The notes under the pieces are model-generated. The model saw nothing but the letters and a program-made list of their open reading frames with translations. It did no database searches and had not been told where the DNA came from. A stretch of DNA of 14,866 nt from Theodoxus fluviatilis (lineage: Eukaryota; Mollusca; Gastropoda; Cycloneritida; Neritidae), in contig JAWQFJ010019010.1 of the NCBI GenBank assembly GCA_034096865.1, forward strand, positions 1-14,866, in the 5' to 3' direction. The translations under genes and the position numbers were made by a program. Of this stretch, positions 7,777 to 14,866 are shown piece after piece (the first letter of the stretch is position 1; every line of letters begins with the position of its first letter).

Positions 7777-7932
7777 CTACTACGATTATTACTACTATTA
7801 CTACTACCAGTACTACTACACTACTGCTACTACTGGTACTACTGGTACTACTGCTACAACTGCTACTACTGCGACTACTACTACTACAACAACTACTACT
7901 ACTACTACAACTACTACCACTACTACTACTGT

Positions 7933-7981
<49 letters not shown>
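7777..7981 (-). repeat. (TAG)n microsatellite, right
   Basis: Mirror tract, read as CTA/ACT units on the forward strand, with its own pattern of interruptions such as CAACAACTACT. The array has therefore changed independently since duplication. Confidence 0.97.
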
Positions 7982-7982
<1 letters not shown>

Positions 7983-8167
7983 AATCCATATAAGAGTATA
8001 CTATTTCCCACGTCATGTCAGGAGGAGTCACTGTGGAGGCGAGGGAGAGGGGTTGTGCTTGTGTGTACAGAACGTAACAGCAATACACCGAGCGTTATGA
8101 TACTGCTCATCCACACAACGTGCTTGTGTTTGTAGTCTCTGAAGAGTTGCGTCCCTTTTACCGATCT
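7982..8167 (-). repeat. ~180-base core repeat, copy a, right
   Basis: Mirror of 6608-6793, from AAATCCATATAAGAG to ACCGATCT. With the other three copies it gives the palindrome a nested core of two direct and two inverted repeats. Confidence 0.9.
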
Positions 8168-8340
8168 TGGCCATTGCCTGCGCATGCCAAGTCCACTCAA
8201 GGTATTGGAATCAGTCTCGCATTCTCTGTAAGAGAACGCCTTGCCGTCTGTCATTAAACTTTCAGCTGAACAGACTATTGACATCAGAAGCTTAATAAGG
8301 CTGAATTACCTCCATTTCTCTGTACATATGTCCGCCAAGC

Positions 8341-8357
8341 CCCCCCCCCCCTCTCTC

Positions 8358-8393
<36 letters not shown>

Positions 8394-8440
8394 CCCTCTC
8401 TCTCTCTCCCACCACCCCTCTCCCCCATGCGCGCGCGCGC
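8341..8440 (-). repeat. (GC)6, (GA)n and G-run, right
   Basis: Mirror of 6339-6441: a C-run at 8339-8351, an interrupted CT tract, and (GC)6 at 8429-8440. It has more interruptions than the left copy. Confidence 0.95.
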
Positions 8441-8562
8441 ATTTGTCGTGCCTGGAGAGGGCTGGGCCAAACCCCGACACAGGACCGCTGCCTCTCCCTC
8501 ATCCCTGCCCAAACACGGACAGGCTCCAGTCCCAGTCAGCTGCTTATCATCATCCGGGTACT

Positions 8563-8710
8563 TCAAATGGCCGCCTCCCCTCAAGCGGGATTGGGCGATT
8601 GGGTTTCCGCCACCAAGGGACGTCACTCTGACTTGACCAGAGGCGTTCGTGGCGCGCCAAAGATCAAGAGGTTTATAAATTATGCATATCGCGCCGCAAA
8701 TATTGGCTCA
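8563..8710 (+). promoter_or_regulatory. Promoter-like motif cluster, right
   Basis: Mirror cluster reading outwards on the forward strand: ATTGG at 8590 and 8598, GGACGTCA at 8618-8625, CGCGCCAAA (E2F, 8653-8661), TATAAAT at 8674-8680 and ATTGG at 8702. The YY1-like site has lost one T. The other sites are unchanged. Confidence 0.3.
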
Positions 8711-8752
8711 GCGTCTGCTACACCTGCGGAGCGAGGTGCCTAACCGTAGCTG

Positions 8753-8874
8753 TTCCCTTCCCCACCTCCCCCCATCTCGTTTTTAACCCCCTCCCCTCCT
8801 CTCGCCTCCCCTCCCCTCTCCTCCCCTCCCCTCCGGCCAACCCTTTCCTCCTGTCTTCCCCCACCCCCTTCACA
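8753..8874 (-). repeat. Polypurine tract, right
   Basis: Mirror of 5907-6030, seen on the forward strand as C/T-rich sequence. Block numbers differ slightly from the left arm. Confidence 0.8.
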
Positions 8875-9598
8875 AGACCCAAATCCGATTGCGAGACTGC
8901 GCACCTATGAACTGCCGTCTTGCCGTCTTGATGACACACTTGATACTAACCTTTCACCTCCGGAAGTGAAGAGCAGGTTAAATCTCCCATTAAGGACTAT
9001 GCAATGCAGATGTCACAGCAGCTTCGTTTATCGTCTGAGTTTCTCCAGTGTTTCAATTCTAAGGGAGAAAATGTTGATGTTGCTGCAGGCAATTTGCTTT
9101 GTTACTGTAGCCAATAACGACCGCCTTCAAATTGTGTTTATATATTGTGGAAAGAGCGACCGGGTGTAAAGAACAGACCATTTAACGTTTCTACATCTTG
9201 TCGCAAAAATTTAACGTCGAAATATTGCGTTCCAGAAAGTGGTTTTCACCTGGGTTTCAGGCAGCAATATGCCAGAAATGAAAATATGCTGACCTTCGCC
9301 AATATGTACTGATAACTGAACAGGACTACAGCATTATTTCTTTCGGAGCAGACGAGAGAGACAGGCCCGAGGACAAGGGGTTAACGTGTGCAGTTTGAGC
9401 GCCCATTGTCAAGTGAAACTTTGCAATTAAAAAGCCACCTTTTCATTGTCTAATAGACAATTCATGAGGATTATTTAACGTTTTTAGTAACGAATGAAAT
9501 GTACACCACTGAACGCACACCAATCTATTCCGGCCAACCACCACAGTCGCTGAGCATGAACAGAGCGTGCTGATGTCTGACCTCAATCACTTCGTTAA
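8875..9598. other. Gene-free stretch, right
   Basis: Mirror of 5181-5906, with the hairpin at 9445-9461. A 67-codon forward frame (8966-9169) has a counterpart on the left but with many amino-acid differences and no recognisable features, so it is not called as a gene. Confidence 0.6.
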
Positions 9599-9700
9599 AT
9601 GTCAGGTACGCACTTCCGGTCCACAAGACAGCTTGAAAACGTGAAATACCTGACATCATATGGCGCGAACGACGAAGTCGCACAAAGCTGTGTTCGTGAT

Positions 9701-10016
9701 CGTCAAGTCCGGGGAGTTCTTCGTCAATTGTTTCTTGCCGAAACTGTTCACGGATGGGTACACATCCTCCCCCACGGCTTGGTACGGTCCCTGTCTGCCG
9801 TTGTCTACTTCGGGTCTCGACGTAAGCTATCCTTGTGGGCAGTCGTCATCTGAGACACAATATGTTTCATGACACGCGCACAACTTGCAATTAATTGCTG
9901 TAATTAACGTCAAGTCCGGGCGGTTCTTTAGAGTAGGATCGTATTCATGGCTGCAGTCGTACCTGACTTCTTCCATGAGCACTCATCCTTCCCCTGGGCT
10001 TGGTACGGTCCCTGTC
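9701..10016 (-). repeat. Two imperfect ~100-base direct repeats, right
   Basis: Mirror of 4761-5076 (units 9701-9795 and 9908-10016). Forward-strand frames 9660-9872 and 9885-10229 read through them. The conserved peptide VKSGxFF in both units is the only sign of coding. No base difference from the left arm was seen in this block. Confidence 0.6.
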
Positions 10017-10172
10017 CGCTCATGTCTGTTTCGGCTGTGTTGTGGCAACTCCTACGCTTCCAGATGGTACTACACTATGCGTGTCTGCTCTGTTTGCTTG
10101 AGGTCTTCTGTCAGAAAACAACCAAGGTTACTGTTCCAGGCTTTAAATTCAACGATGTACAAAACACAACAA

Positions 10173-10198
10173 GGTCGACGTTTCGAGTACTTCACCAG
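10173..10198 (-). ncRNA. Hammerhead-like core downstream of GIY-YIG, right
   Basis: On the reverse strand CTGGTGA (one change from CUGAUGA) is followed seven bases later by GAAAC and then GTCGACC. Spacing and position fit the hammerhead motifs of Penelope-like elements. Stem II would be extremely short (only AGTACTC lies between the boxes), and the closing stems were not established, so this is a remnant at best. Confidence 0.32.
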
Positions 10199-10273
10199 AA
10201 CAACAACACAAAAAGGAGACAACACTTAACTGGCTCGGTGACCTGTGTGGGCGGGAGGAAATGAAGTTGTGAG

Positions 10274-10350
10274 GTGTAAGGGAAGGGGGGTATGATTAGG
10301 TGTAAGGGGAGGGGGGTATGATGAGGTGTAAGGGGAGGGGGTATGATGAG
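10274..10350 (-). repeat. 25-26-base minisatellite, three copies, right
   Basis: Mirror of 4436-4510 with units at 10274-10299, 10300-10325 and 10326-10350. Two units have one extra G in the G-run, so slippage has occurred since the duplication. Confidence 0.9.
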
Positions 10351-10455
10351 GTGAACGTATTTAACTTACGTGAGCGGGAACTCATGATAGCGCGTGGAGG
10401 CGGATGCATGAGTCAAATTTCGTGGGGGAGGGGCAGGCAGGTGAGGGATGAGGAT

Positions 10456-10734
10456 TTAGCTCTTCAGGTTGAGGCCATGCGGATCTTTGGTGTCAAGGAG
10501 GGAGATGAAATAGTGTTCTGTTTGTTTTCTTTCTGTTGAGTCGCCCGTTGCTTGCCACAGGATGCGGACTTGCATGTTTGTGGGTGAGTGTGAGAGGCTG
10601 TTGAAGTGTGTTGCAACTGGTGTGGGTCTGTAGTGGCGCGTGTCGGCCAGGTGTTCTCTGACTCTGTTGTTGAGTGTTCGTTCTGTCTCTCCAACGTGCA
10701 GCACTCCGGGGCAAACAGAGTAGGAGATAGCATA
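10456..10734 (-). pseudogene. Penelope-like GIY-YIG endonuclease fragment, right copy
   Basis: Mirror of 4052-4330 on the reverse strand, with the same truncation point at 10734 and the same HVG variant. It retains Glu (codon 10518-10516) in ...TEHYFISLLDTKDPHGLN. Family proteins usually have an acidic residue just before the W/Y-I-x-x-L motif, and it is likely the metal-binding Glu. In this respect the right copy is the less decayed one. It is still not a functional gene without its upstream reverse transcriptase. Confidence 0.75.
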
Positions 10735-10736
10735 TG

Positions 10737-11261
10737 ACCCCAGTCCCTCTTGTCATCAAGGGAGAGAAGATTGAAGCAGTGACATCCTACAGGTATCTGG
10801 GGGTTACGCTTGACAACGGTCTCAAGTGGACAGAGAACACACAGGCAGTCCAAAAGAAAGCAACATAGAGATTGTATTTCATCAGGAAACTTGAGCAGTT
10901 TCGAGTGGACAAAACCATTCTCGAACTTTTCTATCAGTATGTGATGCAGTCCACCCTCACTTATTGCATGGTTTGTATGATCGGGAACTTGTCAGTAAAA
11001 GACAGGACAAAACTCTACAGAATCATCAAAAGTGCAGAAAGAGTGATAGGAAAACAATCACGGCAGATCGAAGAACTGGGCGCTGATGATGTTTCAGTGA
11101 AGGTTCTATCGGTGCTGGCAGATCCAACTTATCCACTGAAAGCACACTACGTCCACGCACAATCTGGTGTTCGGTACCTTTCCATTGGAGCCAGAACATC
11201 CAGACTGAGAGATTCGTTTCTTCCCTTGTCGATCCGATACTTAAATATCTGTTCGCGCTGA
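10737..11261 (+). pseudogene. LINE reverse transcriptase, C-terminal fragment, right copy
   Basis: This is the end of a non-LTR retrotransposon reverse transcriptase. From 10737 it reads TPVPLVIKG..., then YRYLGVTLDNGLKW, the conserved block after the catalytic palm. After an in-frame TAG at 10866-10868 it continues RLYFIRKLEQFRVDKTILEL, then the FYQYVMQSTLTYC block, and ends ...RYLNICSR at TGA 11259-11261. Layout and wording match CR1/L2/Rex1-type LINE proteins. The polymerase active site and endonuclease domain are absent. The fragment is cut off upstream exactly where the Penelope-like piece begins on the opposite strand. It is inactive: 5'-truncated with an internal stop. Confidence 0.82.
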
Positions 11262-11459
11262 GCAGGATTCACGACCGTCTCCAGGCACAAAGATAATAAA
11301 ATACATACTTCCTTTTGATATAAAAGTTGCAAGAGGAGAAAAAATAGCGAGACTACAAAGACAGAGACCAGCAGAGACGCAGCAATGACCGAAGCACCAA
11401 CTTTGCTGGTGAGCAAGCTCCATCGAAATTTTGTCTTTCCACTGCTTGTCCTGATTCAG

Positions 11460-11964
11460 TCTACAAGAAACTCCATCAGTTTGGTTGTCCGCCTTGCCCG
11501 CTGCACTCTCCTCGCCAAACCCCAGCAACGCACGTGAAAAGCATGCTGAGAAGTGTGCAAGCACTGAAAGTGGGTCAACGGACGACACATCAGCCTCCAA
11601 CCAAAAAAGTTCAGCCTCGCCAGCGGACAGCAAACAGACAGCGCTAGAGGTCAGCGCGGTCCTCTACAATAGGCAAATCGCGGATGAATTGATGCAGCCC
11701 CTCAGAGACAAGTTGCAACGCGAGGTAGAGGCAGAGGCAAGGGCGGTTGAGTGTGCTGCCTCTGTGGCAAGTGACCCACGTGTCGACTGTGGAATCGTCG
11801 AGGCTTCGACGCAGCCACCGATCCCTTCGACTGCAGGTGTTTCGTCTAGTGCACAGCGCAGCTCTCTCAGTGCGGCTACTCCACCAGTCAAGCGAGAGGA
11901 AGGTGCGACCTGCACCCACCCACCCCGTCGTCGGCAGCAGCCCTGGCGCTCCAAGAGGAGGTAA
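11460..11964 (+). CDS. Ser/Ala-rich open frame, candidate terminal exon, right copy
   Basis: The frame is open from just after a stop at 11452-11454 to TAA at 11962-11964, over 165 codons. It is preceded by a strong 3' splice site: a pyrimidine-rich run from about 11431 ending GATTCAG at 11459. Starting as an exon at 11460 is therefore more credible than starting at the first TTG (11485). The protein is rich in Ser, Ala, Thr and Glu. It has one more ordered-looking stretch (IADELMQPLRDKLQREVEAE, likely helical or coiled coil) and ends in a strongly basic tail (PPRRRQQPWRSKRR), which could be a nuclear or nucleic-acid-binding tail. No family is recognised. It could be a host exon, the tail of a transposon protein, or a fossil. 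The left copy is frameshifted. Confidence 0.4.
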
Positions 11965-12176
11965 TTGACGTGATGGACAGCGAATCGCGTAACAAGACTT
12001 GTTGTCGAAGTCTTCATCTCCTCCCCCGACTGTTTTGTTTTTCGTTTGAGTAATTTATATCATATTGTAATAGGCCGGTGGCCTGACCAATACTCTTTTC
12101 GTTCGTTCGTTCTCTTCCCATCCCCTCCCTCTTTCTCTCTCTTTCTCCCTCCCTCTCTATCAGCTACATTTTTGAA

Positions 12177-12240
12177 AATAAAAATGAACGTCCATGCGCG
12201 TGCGCGCGTGTGTGTAAATACATGCGCATGTGCTAATAAA
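12177..12240 (+). terminator. Poly(A) signals for the Ser/Ala-rich unit, right
   Basis: AATAAA occurs at 12177-12182 and at 12235-12240, downstream of the stop at 11962-11964. The stretch between them has alternating purine-pyrimidine sequence (TGCGCGTGCGCGCG). These are the only well-placed cleavage signals for this frame. Confidence 0.35.
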
Positions 12241-12369
12241 AGTGAACGTTTGTAAATCTTACGGTAGTGAAATAGATAGAGGGCCCCTATAAATACAGAG
12301 TTTCAGAAAGGAAGTATAAATATACAGGATAAAATAAACAAAAAGTCCTATAATTGTTTCATTGCCTTT

Positions 12370-12417
12370 TTTATTCAAAAGATGTCAGATGACAAAAATC
12401 TACCTTCATAACAGATC
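12370..12417 (-). terminator. Possible terminal exon and poly(A) signal, right
   Basis: Mirror of 2368-2415 with the same TTTAG acceptor, the same stop codons and AATAAA (complement of 12370-12375). No difference between arms was seen in this stretch. Confidence 0.3.
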
Positions 12418-12668
12418 CTAAAGCACGGCAATTTAAAACACATGCTAAAAAGTACACTACACGAATGGCGTTGTATGCAGGTTGAAACATAAGTCATGCA
12501 CAAGGCTGACATTGTGAAGCATTATCGTTCTTGGTACATTTGTCATGTTTCATATGGAAGGGTACCAGCAGGAAATCAAGGCCTATGTCTCACGTTTAAA
12601 TACACAAAGAACAGTAGAAGCAGATGTCTCGGAATGAACCTCTTGCAAGTGTGAAACTGTGGTGTTAC

Positions 12669-12689
12669 CCAGCTTCCTTGCAATCAGCT
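12669..12689 (-). other. Candidate 21-base micro-exon, unit 7 right
   Basis: The 21 bases match the left copy exactly, with a CTACTTCAG acceptor and a GTAACA donor on the reverse strand. The acceptor tract has one T-to-A change relative to the left arm. Confidence 0.38.
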
Positions 12690-12863
12690 CTGAAGTAGAG
12701 ATAGAGGGAGGTATCGAAGGTATGCTTGGTGTACCGGTACCTTTGTCTAATGATATCATTTCTATTGTATTTGTAAAGTATTTCAAAAACCAAAGAAAAC
12801 TATTAATTTTATACAAAAATAGTACCGACCGAATGTTTAGCAAGTGTGAAACTGTGGTCTTAC

Positions 12864-12884
12864 CCATCTGCCTTGCAATAAACT
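12864..12884 (-). other. Candidate 21-base micro-exon, unit 6 right
   Basis: Identical to the left copy, including TTCTTCAG before it and GTAAGACC after it on the reverse strand. Confidence 0.38.
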
Positions 12885-13238
12885 CTGAAGAAGATAGAGA
12901 GAATGGTACTGAAGGCATGTTTAGTTTGAGGCTGTCGCAACGCGCTGATGTGTTTGCAGAATATTTCAAGAACAAGTCAAAGACGAACTTCAGAAAAAGA
13001 CAGCGTTGAGTGAATGTATGTGAAGAGTGAAACCTAGTAATACCAAGCTTCCTTGTAATCGTGTTTGCAGAAGACAGAGAGGACGATGTGGAAGGTATGT
13101 TTGGTGTATCGGTATTCTTGTCTCAGTGCGTTGACATCTCTTCTAATGTGTTTGCATAATATTTCAAATAAGTACTAAAGATGCATTTTAGACATAGTGC
13201 TGACTAAATTTTCAGCAAGTGTGAAGGTGTGGTCTTAC

Positions 13239-13259
13239 CCAACTTGCTTGCAGTGAGCT
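13239..13259 (-). other. Candidate 21-base micro-exon, unit 4 right
   Basis: On the reverse strand this is CTTCTTCAG, then 21 bases ending GTTGG, then GTAAGACC. It reads ELTASKL. It is closer to the other micro-exons than the left copy is, so it is probably nearer the ancestral state. Confidence 0.38.
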
Positions 13260-13820
13260 CTGAAGAAGAGAGAAGGGATGGTAATGCAATTATGTTTGGT
13301 GTACCGGTACTGTTGATTCAGTGCGCCTATATCAGATTTGATGTGTTCGCATATTGTGTGTTTTAAAAACAAACCGAAGGTGAATTTTATAAGTATATTA
13401 CTGACTGATTGTTGAGAAAGCGTGAAACCTGGATCCTATCCAGCTTTCTTGCAAAGAGATTTTACTTAGAAGAGAGATGACATAATTGAAGATAACTCTG
13501 AAGCAATATTGTTTCAAGGGTGCAATTAACATTAATGTGTGTACGTACATTTTTCAAGACTAAAAAGCAAAAAACACTTATAATTTACACCTATGAATAC
13601 ATGCTTAGCAAGTGAAAAGCTGAGGTATTGCCTTTTGCCAATAATTAACACCGAGTAACGATAGGACAGTATTAACAATAACTTTGAACAGCTACTGCCT
13701 GAACAGTGTCCTTAATTAAAAGAAGTTTGTTGACATGCTTTTTCAAGACTAACAAACAAAGAGTACTTTAAAAAGGCATCTATGAATGAATGAATGGCAA
13801 GTGTAAAGGGAAGGACTTAC

Positions 13821-13999
13821 CCAGCTTCCTTGCAAACTGAACCCAAGATGTACAGTAAGCGCCTACATTTCGTATTGCTATTTCGCTCTGTATTGCATAG
13901 TTTTTGAAGGGCTTGTAGCAACAATATCCATGTGGGGGCATAGCGATATACAACACACAAATTAAGCCATGCAAAAGAGGCAGTCAACAACACGCTCAT
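13821..13999 (-). CDS. Candidate first exon of a micro-exon gene, right copy
   Basis: This is the mirror of 788-966, and the 60-codon translation is identical. The splice donor (complement of 13815-13820) and the signal-like N-terminus are conserved. The identity cannot be credited to selection because the non-coding DNA on its upstream side is equally identical. The same uncertainty about reading frame and reality applies as for the left copy. Confidence 0.28.
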
Positions 14000-14614
14000 T
14001 ACATTACTGAAAATTAACTATCGTAAAACTGGTTATGTTCACTGGTCCACGACAAAGATTCATATGAGTGTGCGGCCGAGCAATAAATACAACTCACAAC
14101 CAAACCATTAATCCGGACACGTGACGGACAAGGCTCATATTTGGCAAGTACATAATGGAGCGTGTTTACAACTGCCTGTCATAGCTTATACCGAAAACAT
14201 GAAAATTATCAAACACGTCTACGCAAGATAAAGCTAAAATTGCCCCTACATGTCTAGGTGGCAATATTAACACATCTGACAACAAAATATTCGTTACTGA
14301 ACATTACACACACGGAAGTAGTGCCCAAACTGCAAACTATAAATATTACACCAGGCACATCTATGTTTCTTTGCAAGGTATTAAAATATATATTTGTTGA
14401 TATTCCCGCTCGCCAGCTTCAATACATTAAGCGGTGCGTAAATTACACACGAGAACGATAACAACAGCCACAATAGGTGCATGATTTACGGTTCTTACGT
14501 GCATTTGATGCAAGTGGATTAATTTGAGGATACATCTAAACACACAAAAGACTAATCTTCCCAGACAATGATTCAATGCAAATCTGTGAGAGAAAAAAAA
14601 CAATAATACGTGCT
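14000..14614 (-). other. Gene-free stretch, right
   Basis: Mirror of 177-787, with the same E-box and the same pyrimidine-CACAG motif. No gene was seen. A 67-codon open frame at 14258-14461 on the forward strand is present in both arms, but it has no recognisable features and sits inside an otherwise identical non-coding block. Confidence 0.6.
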
Positions 14615-14766
14615 TTGAAATGCTCTATTAATTATTGTCATCATGTGGTGTGTCTGGGGCTGATAGGCCTACAGCTTGGCCGAGTCCATCCCTCTTCAAA
14701 CCCGACCACAGCCGAGGTCCTCCCACCTGGAGGGTCGCCCTGGTCGTGAACACGTGGACGTTGGAT
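14615..14766 (-). other. Divergent outer block, right copy
   Basis: This is the partner of bases 1-176. The reverse-strand frame is open from 14849 to 14628 (73 codons) and reads across the whole block, ending with the peptide SAPDTPHDDN. It is cleaner than the left copy, which carries indels. It could be the tail of a retroelement coding frame ending near the TGATGACAAT motif, or an unrelated open stretch. No domain was recognised. Confidence 0.45.
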
Positions 14767-14866
14767 CCATCGTGGGACCTGTCCGCCCTGGCCGGTGATC
14801 TGCATTGCGGAGGCCTTTCGCCCAGTGGTGCCGTGTTAGCACCACGCATTTTCTTTCAGGGTTTGC
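14767..14866. other. Sequence outside the visible right arm
   Basis: This is GC-richer DNA whose mirror partner would lie before base 1, so it cannot be judged as arm or flank. A reverse-strand open frame of 73 codons (14849 to 14628) runs through it into the outer block without interruption. That suggests the repeated unit may continue past 14766. Confidence 0.6.

Larger units (their letters stand above)
12610..13842 (-). repeat. Tandem array of ~190-base units, right
   Basis: Mirror of the left array, with cores at about 13836, 13640, 13453, 13250, 13051, 12875 and 12680. It differs from the left array more than the surrounding blocks do: around unit 2 there are roughly 10 differences in 150 bases. 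On the forward strand two adjacent units stay open as a repeated peptide (VVLPSFLAI, then VVLPICLAI about 64 codons later). This is read as a by-product of a period close to a multiple of three. Confidence 0.8.
7453..14766 (-). repeat. Right arm of giant inverted repeat
   Basis: This is the reverse complement of the left arm, starting at TCCATGCGCTCAGCC and ending at the GTTGGAT that mirrors bases 1-7. Differences are substitutions and short indels, unevenly spread. Some blocks show none by eye (13720-14535 and 9325-10140). Others show many (9100-9325, 13480-13640 and the outer ~150 bases). The right arm keeps the more intact copies of the Ser/Ala-rich frame and of the GIY-YIG fragment. Confidence 0.97.

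Noticed and set aside
12659..13009. 116-codon forward frame with a repeated VVLP...LAI peptide
   Set aside because: It is the antisense of the array; the repetition follows from the ~190-base period and breaks in the other units.
1..14866. The palindrome as an assembly or library fold-back artefact
   Set aside because: Arms differ at many sites including private indels, frameshifts and microsatellite variants, and have a mosaic profile; an artefact from one molecule would be near-identical throughout. Read-level checking is still needed.
1..14866. tRNA, rRNA, CRISPR array or bacterial operon
   Set aside because: No cloverleaf, rRNA segment, regularly spaced direct repeats with unique spacers, or ribosome-binding-site-led gene series was seen.

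Overview
The window is eukaryotic, and its structure is a giant inverted repeat. Positions 1-7331 and 7453-14766 are reverse complements of each other along their whole length, with only small indels, around a 121-base single-copy spacer (7332-7452). Every feature of the left arm therefore recurs in mirror image on the right (left position + right position is about 14780). The left arm is still matching at base 1, so the outer end of the palindrome is not in view. Bases 14767-14866 have no partner because the window starts too late. A multicellular invertebrate genome is the best guess: there are fragments of a Penelope-like element and a CR1/L2/Rex1-type non-LTR retrotransposon, intron-like splice signals, AATAAA signals and long microsatellites, and no bacterial gene organisation. 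A mollusc-like source is only an impression.

From the outside inwards each arm holds: a divergent outer block of about 170 bases; about 600 bases with nothing recognisable; a candidate signal-peptide-like first exon running into a tandem array of about seven degenerate ~190-base units; a poly(A)-type end; a convergent Ser/Ala-rich terminal-exon-like open frame; a 3' fragment of a LINE reverse transcriptase; a 3' fragment of a Penelope-like GIY-YIG endonuclease with its downstream minisatellite and a hammerhead-like core; two imperfect ~100-base direct repeats; about 700 bases without a gene; a polypurine tract; a cluster of promoter-like motifs; a (GC)n/(GA)n/G-run; and a core of ~180-base repeats flanking a (TAG)n microsatellite.

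The most interesting points are two. First, the near-perfect palindrome is mosaic: blocks with no visible difference (about 245-1060 and 4640-5451) alternate with blocks differing at roughly 5-20% of bases. That argues for an old inverted duplication with patchy gene conversion rather than a simple assembly fold-back. Second, three of the ~190-base tandem units contain a pyrimidine tract plus CAG, then exactly 21 bases, then GT, with the same phase at both ends. This looks like an array of micro-exons encoding seven-residue repeats, and it is the best candidate for a previously undescribed gene.

No complete gene of known function is present. The two retroelement pieces are 5'-truncated fossils joined back to back. 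Both arms share the same internal stop in the LINE fragment, so that lesion predates the duplication.
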